From Uranotaenia lowii (lineage: Eukaryota > Arthropoda > Insecta > Diptera > Culicidae): a stretch of 64,000 nt of DNA. Position 1 is the first letter of the stretch. Each line of letters begins with the position of its first letter. The notes beneath the pieces are model-generated. The model saw only the letters and a program-made list of their open reading frames with translations, was not told the origin of the DNA and made no database searches. Positions 26,873 through 36,307 of the stretch are shown here, in pieces. Position numbers and translations under genes: made by a program. The DNA lies in contig NC_073693.1 in NCBI RefSeq assembly GCF_029784155.1, forward strand, positions 111,786,683 through 111,850,682, written 5' to 3'.

Positions 26873-27532
26873 CCTGATCAGGAGGGAAAAACTAAATTAT
26901 ATCAAAATGAGATATTTTGATACTTACTTTTTTCTATCTAAATGAGTTATAATTCAGTACTCGTAGGATGTTAAAATATCTCAAATTATATCAAAATATC
27001 TATTCGATCATAGCTAAATTATATCAGTTTTTGATATGCTCCTATCAAGATTATATCTCGTTCAGATAGCATAGTTTGATATTGGACAGAACAAATTATA
27101 TCAAAATTATAACTTATAAAGATATGAGTGCTTCGAGAAAATTTTCTAGTGGAAGGTCAATAAACCACATTGTTTGATAAAACCATGCCCCATTTTTAGT
27201 TTCCCAAAAATTTGATTCAATTTTATGAATCTGTTGAGCGAAACTCGTTAATGTAAGGTTTGAGCCGTTGACTTCGATGTCCGTGTTTCAGAAAAAGTTG
27301 TACGTATATCAAAATAAGATATAATCATTTTATTTAAGGACAATCCGAAAAAAAATTTGATCATTGAATATGAGCTCAACCCCATTCAAGCTTGTCAATC
27401 AGAATAAGATATAATTCAGATTGGAGAAACTTAAAATTGAAAATTTGGAGTACTTAATTATAACTGAATCAGATGTAAATATCTTGGTGAGATACGTTTG
27501 AGTTATTATTTTGATATGCTCTCCTGATCGGG
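26873..27532. mobile_element. 660-bp AT-rich MITE interrupting the right arm of the fold-back
   Basis: Comparison with the intact left arm shows exactly where 660 bp were added. The inserted piece begins CCTGATCAGGAGGG, and its other end reads CCCGATCAGGAGAG inward. It is flanked by AA on both sides (26871-26872 and 27533-27534). The interior is rich in ATATCAAAAT and its complement. There is no coding capacity. Confidence 0.8.
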
Positions 27533-28486
27533 AAGTGCTTGCTATATCCATATGTGAGTGCAGTTGTTCGACCATTGTTTGTTTTCGATGCAAAAAAAGA
27601 GATTTATTGTCATTCTTTCTTTCATAACTCTTCAAGGTGTTAATAGCCCACTTTGGTGTCTTCAGATGAAAGTTGCATCATGAATCGAGCTATACAATGG
27701 TATTTTTTGCAAAATATTCGGTGGTGCAGACGGTACTTTTAGACGCCAATTAAAGTTTATTTACAACTTTTCATGTTGAAGGTCATTATTTAATTTTTCT
27801 CAACTATTCTATTTGGAAAGCTGATAAAATTTCAATGCATTTTGATGTGCTATTTTATAATTTCCGTTGAGAAACAACAGAGTTATGTAGCTTTGAAAAA
27901 TTGTTATTTTTTATTTACAAAAAAATCTAACCGAAGCTAACTCAAAAAATAAAAATGTTAGAAATCTGAAAAAATACATGTGTTTTTAAGTCGCAAAAAT
28001 GAACCAAATTTTCAATTTTGGGGAAAATCTGAAGACCCCCGGCGCAAACCCGTCAGATAATAAAAAAAAATCCCCAGTTGCCAGAAACTTTAGCAACACA
28101 GAGTCAGATTGGACGTTTGTTTCTGAACTTTGCCTTCACGCTTTTTGTAGCGATCAAAGAGTTGGAGTCGAGAAGATCATTCTCGTGCTAAGTAGCTGTA
28201 CTGCGTATAGTATGCGCGAGCATGTCTTCGATGGATGGAAGCTGCTTCGGGTGCTTCGGAGGAGGTGGTTCGAGCGATGGTTATTCGCTAGCGAATTCAT
28301 CCACCTTTTGATTTCTGAGGCATTTTGGATGAGTCCTGTCGATCGAAGTCTAGCTAATTCACGAAGCCACCGAGAAAGGGCCCTGTTAGCAACAAGAGAT
28401 TGTTTATCTGGGGTTACCAGAAAACAACATGCAAGATATGCTGTGCGTTCGCATGCTGAGGTTATCAGCCACCAGAATCGACGAAG

Positions 28487-28532
28487 ATTCGTCATCGAAT
28501 CTGGTGCCAGTCAACATACGTTGGGAGAATAG
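28487..28532 (+). pseudogene. Copia protease active-site fragment
   Basis: A plus-strand frame reads RRFVIESGASQH and then stops at 28530. Ty1/copia aspartic proteases carry a D-S/T-G-A active site in the context of a hydrophobic strand followed by H; here D is replaced by E. The fragment is short, ends in a stop, and lies upstream of an acidic linker and RNase H remnants in the order expected for a copia pol. The catalytic aspartate is missing and gag and most of integrase are gone, so this cannot be functional. Confidence 0.65.
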
Positions 28533-28720
28533 AGTAGCGAGTAGCGAGAGTAGCGATGACGAAGATGACGATGATGATCAAGATTCCGTCAATCGCGAGC
28601 CGGCCCAGAGACGCAGTCAGCGAACAGGAGAAGCTAATCAATGGTACGTGGCTAACGTAGCCGCTGATGATGAGGAAGAGCAACTTCGAATCGTGGTCAA
28701 CGAAACGTCAACAGGCGGTC
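28533..28720 (+). pseudogene. Copia integrase-reverse transcriptase linker remnant
   Basis: The frame continuing to 28743 encodes an acidic serine-rich stretch (SSESSDDEDDDDDQDS), then RRSQRTGEANQWYVANVA. Copia polyproteins have an acidic, arginine-motif linker of this kind (R-x-S-x-R followed by a conserved W or Y) between integrase and reverse transcriptase. Reverse transcriptase itself is missing: the frame goes almost directly into RNase H. Confidence 0.5.
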
Positions 28721-29007
28721 AGTCTGTCTTCGACCGAAGCTGAGATAGGAGCCCTTTGCCATGCAGTTAAGGAAGGTTTGTGGTTAACAAACTTCCTTGG
28801 TGAATTGGGTGGGTTAGCACTCCTTTCACATTAATGGAAGACAACATCCCTTGCATCCAGTATCTGGAAGAGGCGCGGATTCATCAGCGGATGAAGCATC
28901 TGGATGTGAAGTATGCATTCATCAGGGAGATCGTAAGAAGCGGTCAACTTTCTTTGAGACACATCTGTACTGAGGATCAGCCAGCTTATGCGTTCTCGAA
29001 GGCGTAA
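28721..29007 (+). pseudogene. Copia RNase H pseudogene
   Basis: Two consecutive frames encode the C-terminal part of Ty1/copia pol. From 28721 the frame reads SLSSTEAEIGALCHAVKEG and continues to LTNFLGELG, with the STEAE signature around the catalytic glutamate. After a frameshift near 28825 the next frame reads MEDNIPCIQYL, then MKHLDVKYAFIREIV and LRHICTEDQPA, and stops at 29005-29007. EDN holds a catalytic aspartate; KHLDVKY and the final acidic segment match the family's C-terminus. The usual terminal DxxTKxL is degenerate (YAFSKA). The pieces are in correct order and next to a polypurine tract and LTR. Reverse transcriptase is deleted and the frame is broken. Confidence 0.88.
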
Positions 29008-29054
29008 CCTAGGGCGAGGCACGCGAAGCTGTTCAGCATTCTCAATTTACGAAT

Positions 29055-29064
29055 AGAGGGGAGG
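29055..29064 (+). promoter_or_regulatory. Polypurine tract of the copia element
   Basis: AGAGGGGAGG is immediately followed by TGTTGAAAC, the canonical TG start of the 3' LTR. This is the plus-strand primer site. It lies 47 bp after the RNase H stop, as expected. Confidence 0.8.
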
Positions 29065-29162
29065 TGTTGAAACTTACGGTTTCTTTCCGGCGACCTAAAA
29101 AACAGCAACCGATTTCTGCTGCGAGCAAAATCAAAACATTGTTTGTTTTGGTTCCTCTTGCT

Positions 29163-29615
29163 CTGGGGGAGGAAGACTGAATAAAAAAAGAAAAAAAATC
29201 TTTCAAACGTCAAATTTCTCTCCTCAATCTATCGACCAGTGCGAAGGTTCAAAGTTTTACTTTCTTATTTAGTGATTTTTAATAAAACTTGTTTGATGCT
29301 GAAAAGCACTTGTTTTGCATAAAACAATGATTTAATTAGGTTTTGTTTTGCTCTGGCAAATTCTTGCATGATCAGGCGTATTAAGTCGCTCAAATTTCGT
29401 CAAAGTTTTAAAGCTGATAAATGGAACAATGGTTGTTCTAAAAATATATCTAAATCTAAATTTAGCACCTAAACAACTGAGTTACATGACTCGCTACGCG
29501 ATACTGATCATCTATAGTTAAAATTTGAACGATTACAAATCTTTTCTGGCTTTTTGCCGAACAGTAAAAAAACGATACAGAAAACGATACAACAAATTTC
29601 AGTCTTCCTCCCCCA
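29163..29615. mobile_element. 453-bp MITE with 8-bp target duplication, hAT/P-like
   Basis: Perfect 19-bp terminal inverted repeats begin CTGGGGGAGGAAGACTGAA at 29163 and close at 29615. The flanking 8 bp CTCTTGCT occurs at both 29155-29162 and 29616-29623. An 8-bp duplication is typical of hAT and P superfamilies. The interior is AT-rich without coding sequence. Confidence 0.9.
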
Positions 29616-29769
29616 GCTCTTGCTTGTTGTTCAATTCGCAATCGAGAACAATAGATTAATGATTGCTGATGACAGGTGATGATGATAAAAGCGGTATAAA
29701 TGTTTACATCATCACACGGTTAAGCGAGACAACACAAATTGGGTTCGTGGTAACACAACAGTGTTGCCA

Positions 29770-29818
29770 GATATTCTTGGTAAGAATATCAAAGTACTCA
29801 TTGAGAAATGAGTACTTT
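29770..29818 (+). other. Twin hairpins in the LTR
   Basis: GATATTCTT/AAGAATATC form a 9-bp stem with a 3-nt loop (29770-29790). Directly after, AAAGTACTCATT/AATGAGTACTTT form a 12-bp stem with a GAGA loop (29791-29818). Both stems are perfect and the two structures abut. Confidence 0.85.
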
Positions 29819-29953
29819 CCCGGTTAGGGAATATAAGATGTGGAAGTGACAATAAGCTATCGCTAATTAATATAGTTGTAATCTAATGACCTCATAGACG
29901 AAACATGAATAAAGATAACTCTATTCCACCACTGAAACCTGCGTTTTCAACCA

Positions 29954-30449
29954 GAAGTTTTCACAGCCTGCTGCCCTTATAACCTTCTTGTGCGAAGCTT
30001 TTCTCAAATTGAATTTATTTCTCAACTAGTCCGTGTCAGTGTGTCAGTGACTTGATCAAATATGCAAATCACTTGTTTGGAGTTGCATTTGTCCACAATC
30101 ATTCATGTCAACTTTTTTGTAGTGTTTTAAAGTTTTAATTGCGTTTTTTTTGAAGGTATAAGTGCAGTATTATTTCTATGCGAAGTGTACAGTGGAATAT
30201 TTTTCAAATCTAGATGAAATTTTTCTGAATAATTGAACTACCAGTTTTAAATTAAAAATACATATAAAATGGGTCGGAAGAGCGAACCACTACAGATAAC
30301 AGCAGGAATTTTGAATCCGCTGTCAAAGATAACTTTGCATGTTAAATATGTTCAGCAAATATTTTATGAAAATTAAAATATCTTATCAAATTTGGTGAAA
30401 AAAATAGTTATCAAAAAACCGTTATCGAGTGAAATCTGTTTGTTACTTG
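29954..30449. other. AT-rich DNA, no supported gene
   Basis: An ATG at 30270 opens a short frame (MGRKSEPLQITAG) that stops after about 35 codons with no clear donor site, so it is not called. A donor-like GAAG|GTATAAGT occurs near 30155 but has no coding support. Confidence 0.5.
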
Positions 30450-31500
30450 TAGAGATGTACCGAGTATTCGGCGTCGAATACCGCCAAAAAACCGTTAAGC
30501 CGAATATTCGGCTCATCGAATAGTTGAGCTAGGTATTTATTTTTTTTAAATTCATACGAGATTAAACTTGTCAATTTTTTCAACTAATGTTAGATAATTT
30601 ATACAACATCCAAAAGTAATGTTGATAAAGCTTCAAAATTATCAAAATCGTATGGTTTCAGTAAAACATTTAAGATTTTTCCGTATGTTTTTCATTGTAG
30701 ATAGCTTTGTGCTTTGATTATCATTTATTCCAAATTTTCTTGATGTATTCAGGCTGCCCATAAACCAAATAAAGAATTCGAGAAACGTTAAATCTGACCG
30801 GGATGGCCACATTTTTTTTAACTTACCGGATTTAACCTGGTTTTTTTTTCAGATTTTTTGCTAAACCAAATGTCTTTTCGATTTTGTTTAAATTTTGTAT
30901 TACAAAATGATTTTTCAAAGTAGATTTATTCGATAGATTCGATTTGAACACTACTGTTATAATTCGATGAAAACATTAAATTTCAAGCTATTTAATTTCT
31001 TTATTCTCTTGTATGTATGTATGTATGAGAACAATACCTAGTTTCTGTTCAGATTTTACCTTTCTTTACAAGTTTTTCAAAAAATCGTTCAGACCCGGCC
31101 GTGTGGATACGTGTCGTAGAAAAAAATGTATGCTTAGGGTTAAATATCATCGATTTTTTTGGCAACTATTTTTATTACATCTAGCAAAAATTAGACATTC
31201 ATCTAATTTGATATAAAAAATAGCAATTTAAAATAGCTTGGCACCTGTTTTGAAATGTTTTGTCCCGGATTTCAATCTCTTTTATGATGAACGTCCTAGA
31301 AGCGACAAGTCATCTGATGTCCTTTCAGCTAATTGTGAAGTTTTTAAAATGAAAGAGACCTTTACCTAAAAAAGATCTGACACATCTGGTTGGGAATAAT
31401 CGACTTAAAAATATGGCGTTGGCCGTTTGGCCGAATAGTTGAAAAGGTCAATATTTGGTATCCAGCCGTTCGCCGAATACCACTATTCGGTACATCTCTA
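30450..31500. mobile_element. hAT-like non-autonomous element (1051 bp)
   Basis: The left end is TAGAGATGTACCGAGTATTC; the right end, read inward, is TAGAGATGTACCGAATAGTG. Both continue into GTATTCGGC-type subterminal sequence, a pattern common to hAT elements. The flanking 8-mers GTTACTTG and GTATCTTA agree at five of eight positions, consistent with an old 8-bp duplication. A (GTAT)n microsatellite sits at 31011-31027. The 67-codon ORF at 31013-31216 has no transposase features. Confidence 0.75.
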
Positions 31501-31702
31501 GTATCTTACCTTTGGCCTAGATCTTAGGAAAAGAAAATAGTTTAGAAAATAGAAAATAGTCAGATTTTGGCTAGTTTCACTCAAGATCATCTACCCTATT
31601 CTGGACCATGAAAAACATTTGAAATCACTTGAAATAACAGATCAGTCACCACTATTTGTGTATATGTAAACTCATTATTCGAATATTTCATTTCCTCTGC
31701 AG

Positions 31703-31972
31703 CACTCCAAAAGCCACCAAAACTTGCGAAAGCCGTCGGGTGTCCAGGAGCGGATCGGTGCCAAATCTAACGGACAAACTGACGGTTCCACTCGTTTCCG
31801 GTGGTTCACCTTCGAATCGGGCCCGCACCACCGTACGTCCTAGTCGAGGCACTCGGGTCAGCAGCATGGTTCAGCGATCTACCAGAGAGACCAACGGAAG
31901 CCTGTTGCATCCAGCAATGCTGCAGCTACATCGACATGCCCAATCCGTTGATGAGCCGGAGCCATTTCCCAA
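31703..31972 (+). CDS. Host gene internal exon A (270 bp), unidentified basic Ser/Arg-rich protein
   Basis: The acceptor TTTCCTCTGCAG ends at 31702 and the donor is CCCAA|GTAATT at 31972/31973. The exon starts with the third base of a codon and ends after two bases (phase 2 in, phase 2 out). It encodes about 90 residues beginning TPKATKTCESRRVSRSGS and ending DEPEPFPK. The composition is basic and serine/threonine-rich with a proline-acidic tail. RRVS is a PKA-type phosphorylation consensus. There is no membrane segment or catalytic motif. It joins exon B in frame without a stop, and GC content is far above the surroundings, both marks of a genuine exon. I do not recognise the family; it looks like a disordered cytoplasmic region of a larger protein. 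Its 270-bp length is a multiple of three, so it could be skipped. Confidence 0.85.
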
Positions 31973-32069
31973 GTAATTAAAGCTCGAAATTAAAATTCCT
32001 TGCTGCCCACCACCCACACGGGAATGACGTTTCGATCTGTTTTGACTGTTTGCTCTCCATTCGTTTCAG

Positions 32070-32513
32070 GAATTTAAATCAGACCGGGTCCCATGGATCG
32101 ATGCACTACGGCTACCAGTACGATATGCCGGTCGTTCACAAGCTGCGTGACCGGACCAAACGTTCGGACACGGCCCGGAGGCACGTCCTGTCCCGGCAGA
32201 CAAAAATCGAGAAGGAGGACCCGGGCAGCCCGAAGCAGAACCCATTTGCTGCCGTCAGCCGGCGGTCTTCCACCATTTCCAATGCCTCATCCACCAAGCT
32301 AACGAAGAGTAGCAGACGTGCCTCAACTATTTCCAAAACGCCGAGCGTCGATTCCCGGGGTGCTTCCGCCTCGACGATGGAGGTCACGAATCAGAGCCCG
32401 GAGCGGTCATTGCTGGCGATGACAACGACGACGACGACGATGCCTCGGAAGGGCAACATCAGCTGCGGTATGATGGCCCAGATGTCGACACCCTCAGTCG
32501 AGAAGGAGTGCCG
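32070..32513 (+). CDS. Host gene internal exon B (444 bp), same unidentified protein
   Basis: The acceptor TTCGTTTCAG ends at 32069; the strong donor GCCG|GTAAGTG is at 32513/32514. A 97-bp intron separates it from exon A, and splicing AA|G restores a lysine codon, so the joined frame reads on as NLNQTGSHGSMHYGYQYD. Phase is again 2/2 and 444 is a multiple of three. About 148 residues include MPVVHKLRDRTKRSDTARR, an NPF tripeptide (PKQNPFAAV; EH-domain ligands use NPF), two further RRxS sites (RRSST, RRAST) and a threonine run from ACG codons (TTTTTT). It is rich in Ser, Arg and Lys with no folded domain visible. The coding strand and start methionine lie outside this exon pair. No further exon is supported downstream, so the next intron probably exceeds 31 kb or coding continues outside the window. 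Confidence 0.87.
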
Positions 32514-32875
32514 GTAAGTGACCTTCAAAACAAGCCACATAGATTGTTGAATGTTGAATACCAGACTTGACAATATTTCGCTCTTTAAGTATAGATGCTC
32601 TGACAGGTACCTAGGGTAGAAGACCCGTCTATTGATATAAACAAGTAGGAGAATGTGTTCCTATATGTGTCCATCGGATTAAATGCGCCTACAGCCGTTT
32701 GAAAAAAAAAAGTGGAGGAGGTAGTAATTTGGCTACGACCGCTAAACGTAGAATTACGCAATTGTTTTTTGTCAATGTATAGAATAACAGAACTTATAGT
32801 GCATTTTTGAAATGACCAACATATGAGTGTCAAAATGGCAATATGACGTGACAAATTTCACTCATTTAACAGAAT
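32514..32875. other. Intronic DNA after exon B
   Basis: It starts with the donor GTAAGTGACC. No coding signal or element end is visible; a short A-run lies at 32702-32711. Small minus-strand ORFs here have no recognisable content. Confidence 0.6.
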
Positions 32876-35705
32876 TTAACCATGTGACATAAACCTATCA
32901 CCAGAAATAATCTGAGCATGCAGTACATGTGACATAATCGAATCATGCAACATAATCAGATCATGTAACATAATTCGACCAGGTGACCTAATTCAACCAT
33001 GCAATAAAATCGACCATCTGACATAATCCGACCATGCAACATAATCGACCATGTGGCACAACCTGATTATGCAATATAATCAACCATGTGACAATATCCG
33101 ATCATGCAGTTAAATCGAAGATGTGACATTATTTGATCATGCAACATTTTCGACCATGCAACATATTTTGACCATGTGACAAAATCCGACCATGCTACAA
33201 AACTCGATCATGCAACATAATCCGACCATGTGACAAAATCCAACCATTCAACATAATCGAATCATGCAACATAATCGGACCATGTGATATAATCCGATCC
33301 TGTGACATAATCGACCATGCAACAAATATGTGACATAATCCGACCATGTGACGTAATCGGACCATGTGACATAATCGGATCATGCAAGATAACCAGACCA
33401 TGTGACATAATCCGATTATGTAACCAAATTGGACCATGTGACATAATCCTACCATGCAACATTATCGACCATGTGAAATAATCCGACCATGCAACATAAT
33501 CGACCATGTGACATGATTCGATCATGCAACAAAATCGACGATGTGACATTATCGAATCATGCAACATAATCCGACCATGCAACAAAAACGGACCATGCAA
33601 CATAATCGGAGCATGTGACAGATTCATGCAACATAATCCGACCATGCGACATAATCGGACCATTTGATATAATCCGACCATTCAACAAAATCGGACCATG
33701 TGACATAATCTGACCAAGCAAAATAATCCGACCATGTGACGAAATCCAACCATGCAACAAAATGGGACCATGTGACATAATCGATCATGCAACATAATCC
33801 GACCATGCAACATAATCGGACCATGTGACATAATCCGACCATGCAACATAATCCGACCATGTGACAAAATTAAACTATGCAACAGAATCGGACCATGTGA
33901 CATAATCGCCCATGCAACATTATCGACAATGTGACATAAATCGATCATGCAACATAATCGGACCATGCAACATAAATGGACCCTGTGCCATAATCCGACC
34001 ATGGAACATTATCGACCATGTGACATCAATTTGAATCATGCAACATAATCGGACCATGTGACATAATCCGATCATGCAACATAATCCGATCATGCAACAT
34101 AATCCAATCATGCAACATAATCGGACCATGCAACATAATCGCCCATGCAACATAAATTGACCATGTGACATAATCCGACCATGCAACATAATCCGATCAT
34201 GCAACATAATCGGACCATGTGACATAATTCGACCATGTAACATAATCCGACCATGCAACATAATCCGACCATGTGACGAATTCCAACCATGCAACATAAT
34301 CGACCATTCAACATAATTCGACCATGTGACAAAATCCGACCATGCAACATTATCGGACCATGTGACATAATCCGACCATGTGACAAAATTAAACCATGCA
34401 ACATAATCGGACCATGTGATATAATCGGATCATGCAACATTATCGACCATGTGACATAAATCGATCATTCAACATAATCTGACCATGTGACATAATCCGA
34501 TCATGCAACATATTCGGAATATGTGACATAATCCGACCATGCAACATAAATCGACCATGTGACGAAATCTAACCATGCAACATAATCGGACTATGTGACA
34601 TAATCTGACCATGTGACGAAATCCAACCATCGACCATGTGACATAATCCGACTATGCAACATAATCGGACCATGTGACATAATCCGACCATGCAACATAA
34701 TCCGACCACGTGACATAATCCGATCATGCAACATCATCGGACTATGTGACATAATCGCCCATGCAACATAAATGGACCGTGACATAATCTGACCATGCAA
34801 CATCATCGACCATGTGACATAAATCGATCATCTAACATAATCGGACCATGTGACATAATCGCCCATGCAACATAAACGGACCATGTGACATAATCCGACC
34901 ATGCAACATAAATCGACCATGCAACATTATCGACCATGTGACATAAATCGATCACGCAACATAATCGGACCATGTGACATAATCCGACCATGCAACATAA
35001 ATCGACCATGTGACGAAATCTAACCATGCAACATAATCGGACTATGTGACATAATCGACCATGTGACATAATCGACCATGTGACATAATCCGACCATGCA
35101 ACATAATCCGACCATGCAACATAATCCGACCATGTGACGAAATCCAACCATCGACCATTTGACATTATCCGACTATGCAACATAATCCGACCATGTGACA
35201 TAATCCGACCATGCAACATAAATCGACCATGTGACGAACTCTAACCATGCAACATAATCGGACCGTGTGACATAATCGCCCATGCAACATAAACGGACCA
35301 TGTAACACAATCCGACCATGCAACATAATCCGACCATGCAACATTATCGACCATGTGACATAAATCGATCACGCAACATAATCGGACCATGTGACATAAT
35401 CCGACCATGCAACATGAATCGACCATGTGACGAAATCTAAACATGCAACATAATCGGACTATGTGACATAATCGACCATGTGACATAATCCGACCATGCA
35501 ACATAATTCGATCATGTGACGAAATCCAACCATCGACCATGTGACATAATCCGACTATGCAACATAATCGGACCATGTGACATAATCCAACCATGCAACA
35601 TAATCCGACCATGTAACAAAATCCAACTATGCAACATAAATTGACCATGTGACATAATCCGACCATGCAACATAATCGGACCATGTGACATAATTCGATT
35701 ATACA
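32876..35705. repeat. 18-bp minisatellite array (about 2.8 kb)
   Basis: The unit is 18 bp, alternating between CATGTGACATAATCSGAC and CATGCAACATAATCSGAC, so many stretches form a 36-bp dimer. Roughly 150 units are present. The array is degenerate at both ends and has local deletions (for example near 34628 and 35146). The period is a multiple of three, so minus-strand frames of 66-194 codons appear (repeating HMVRLCCMVGLC), which are artefacts. It lies downstream of the exon B donor, most likely within the intron. Confidence 0.95.
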
Positions 35706-35844
35706 ACGCCACTTGCGATGACCTGTAGGATCCCTGCCACTGCCACTGGAGTCCTCCGCCACTGAACGCCTCCGCCGCTGGCTGTCTACGCTGGTGTGGT
35801 GGCCGTCATCGCTGCTCACCATCATCGTTGCTCACTGGTCCACG
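35706..35844. other. GC-rich unique segment, split by a MITE
   Basis: This short GC-rich stretch has several CCACTG and CCGCC repeats. It continues after the hAT MITE at about 36308-36480. The minus-strand reading begins MMVSSDDGHHTSVDSQRRRR and runs into the minisatellite, so it is not credible as a gene as it stands. It may be part of an LTR or 5' untranslated region of an unrecognised element. Confidence 0.3.
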
Positions 35845-35852
35845 GTTGCCAC

Positions 35853-36299
35853 CAGGGTTGCTAACATATATTTTCAAAAATCAGGGAACTGGTGAAATAA
35901 AATCAGGCAAAATCAGGCTACATAAGTAACGGAAATTCCTCTAAAAGTGATGACCTTTTTTTTCTGGTCATCACTCTACATTTTTACTGTGTCGTGGGCC
36001 TACTTGGTTGCATAATTCTACTGAATCAAAGCCGAAAGATTCCTTTTCATTCCCTTTTTAAGATATGAATTATTAGGAATCTTTTCGATTGGTTTCATTC
36101 AGCCACATTTTCGTTTTTTAACTTCAGTAATGGTATCTAATTTAGTTCCTTACTACCCATTTTTCATCACATTCGCAAAAATCAGGCAAAATCAGGCATT
36201 TTTTGAAAAATCAGGGAAATTCAATGGCTTTTCAGGTTGTCAGGCAGAGCCTCGAAAAATCAGGCAATCCCTGAAAAATCAGGCATATTGGCATCTCTG
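35853..36299. mobile_element. hAT MITE (447 bp) with a perfect 8-bp target duplication
   Basis: The ends are CAGGGTTGCTAACATAT on the left and CAGAGATGCCAATATGC on the right, read inward. GTTGCCAC flanks it on both sides (35845-35852 and 36300-36307). Internal direct repeats of AAAATCAGGCA and close variants (at least eight) cluster near both ends, as expected for hAT transposase-binding sites. No transposase is present. Confidence 0.92.
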
Positions 36300-36307
36300 G
36301 TTGCCAC

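Larger units (their letters stand above)
24754..28075. mobile_element. Fold-back DNA element with 600-bp terminal inverted repeats
   Basis: The left arm 24754-25352 is the near-perfect reverse complement of the right arm 26813-28075, once the 660-bp insertion at 26873-27532 is removed. Both ends read GGGGATTTTTTTTTATTATC inward. The flanking AGTT at 24750-24753 and 28076-28079 is a candidate 4-bp target duplication. Excision restores continuous copia leader sequence. The total of 3322 bp includes two later insertions. The interior (25353-26045) has no coding sequence I can recognise. Short ORFs at 25193-25381 and 27399-27635 are the two arms of the repeat, not genes. The superfamily is undetermined. 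Confidence 0.88.
29065..29953 (+). mobile_element. 3' LTR of the copia element (889 bp, with a nested MITE)
   Basis: It begins TGTTGAAACTTACGG right after the polypurine tract and ends near TTTTCAACCA, matching the 5' remnant next to the primer site. AATAAA at 29909-29914 lies close to the end and may be its polyadenylation signal. Removing the nested 453-bp MITE and one target copy leaves about 428 bp, a normal LTR size. Two abutting perfect hairpins lie inside, at 29770-29790 and 29791-29818. Confidence 0.75.

Noticed and set aside
25193..27635. Matching ORFs on opposite strands (MKSYER...) as a duplicated small gene
   Set aside because: They are the two arms of the fold-back element's inverted repeat.
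30270..30375. ATG after an AT-rich leader opening MGRKSEPLQITAG, as a possible first exon of the host gene
   Set aside because: It stops after about 35 codons, no donor splice site fits, and it is separated from exon A by a hAT element. Not enough to support it.
32876..35705. CRISPR-like regular spacing of a short repeat
   Set aside because: There are no unique spacers, the array is a head-to-tail 18-bp tandem repeat, and the window is eukaryotic.
33195..35825. Minus-strand ORFs of 66-194 codons rich in HMVRLCCMV repeats
   Set aside because: Produced by the 18-bp minisatellite period, with no other coding evidence.
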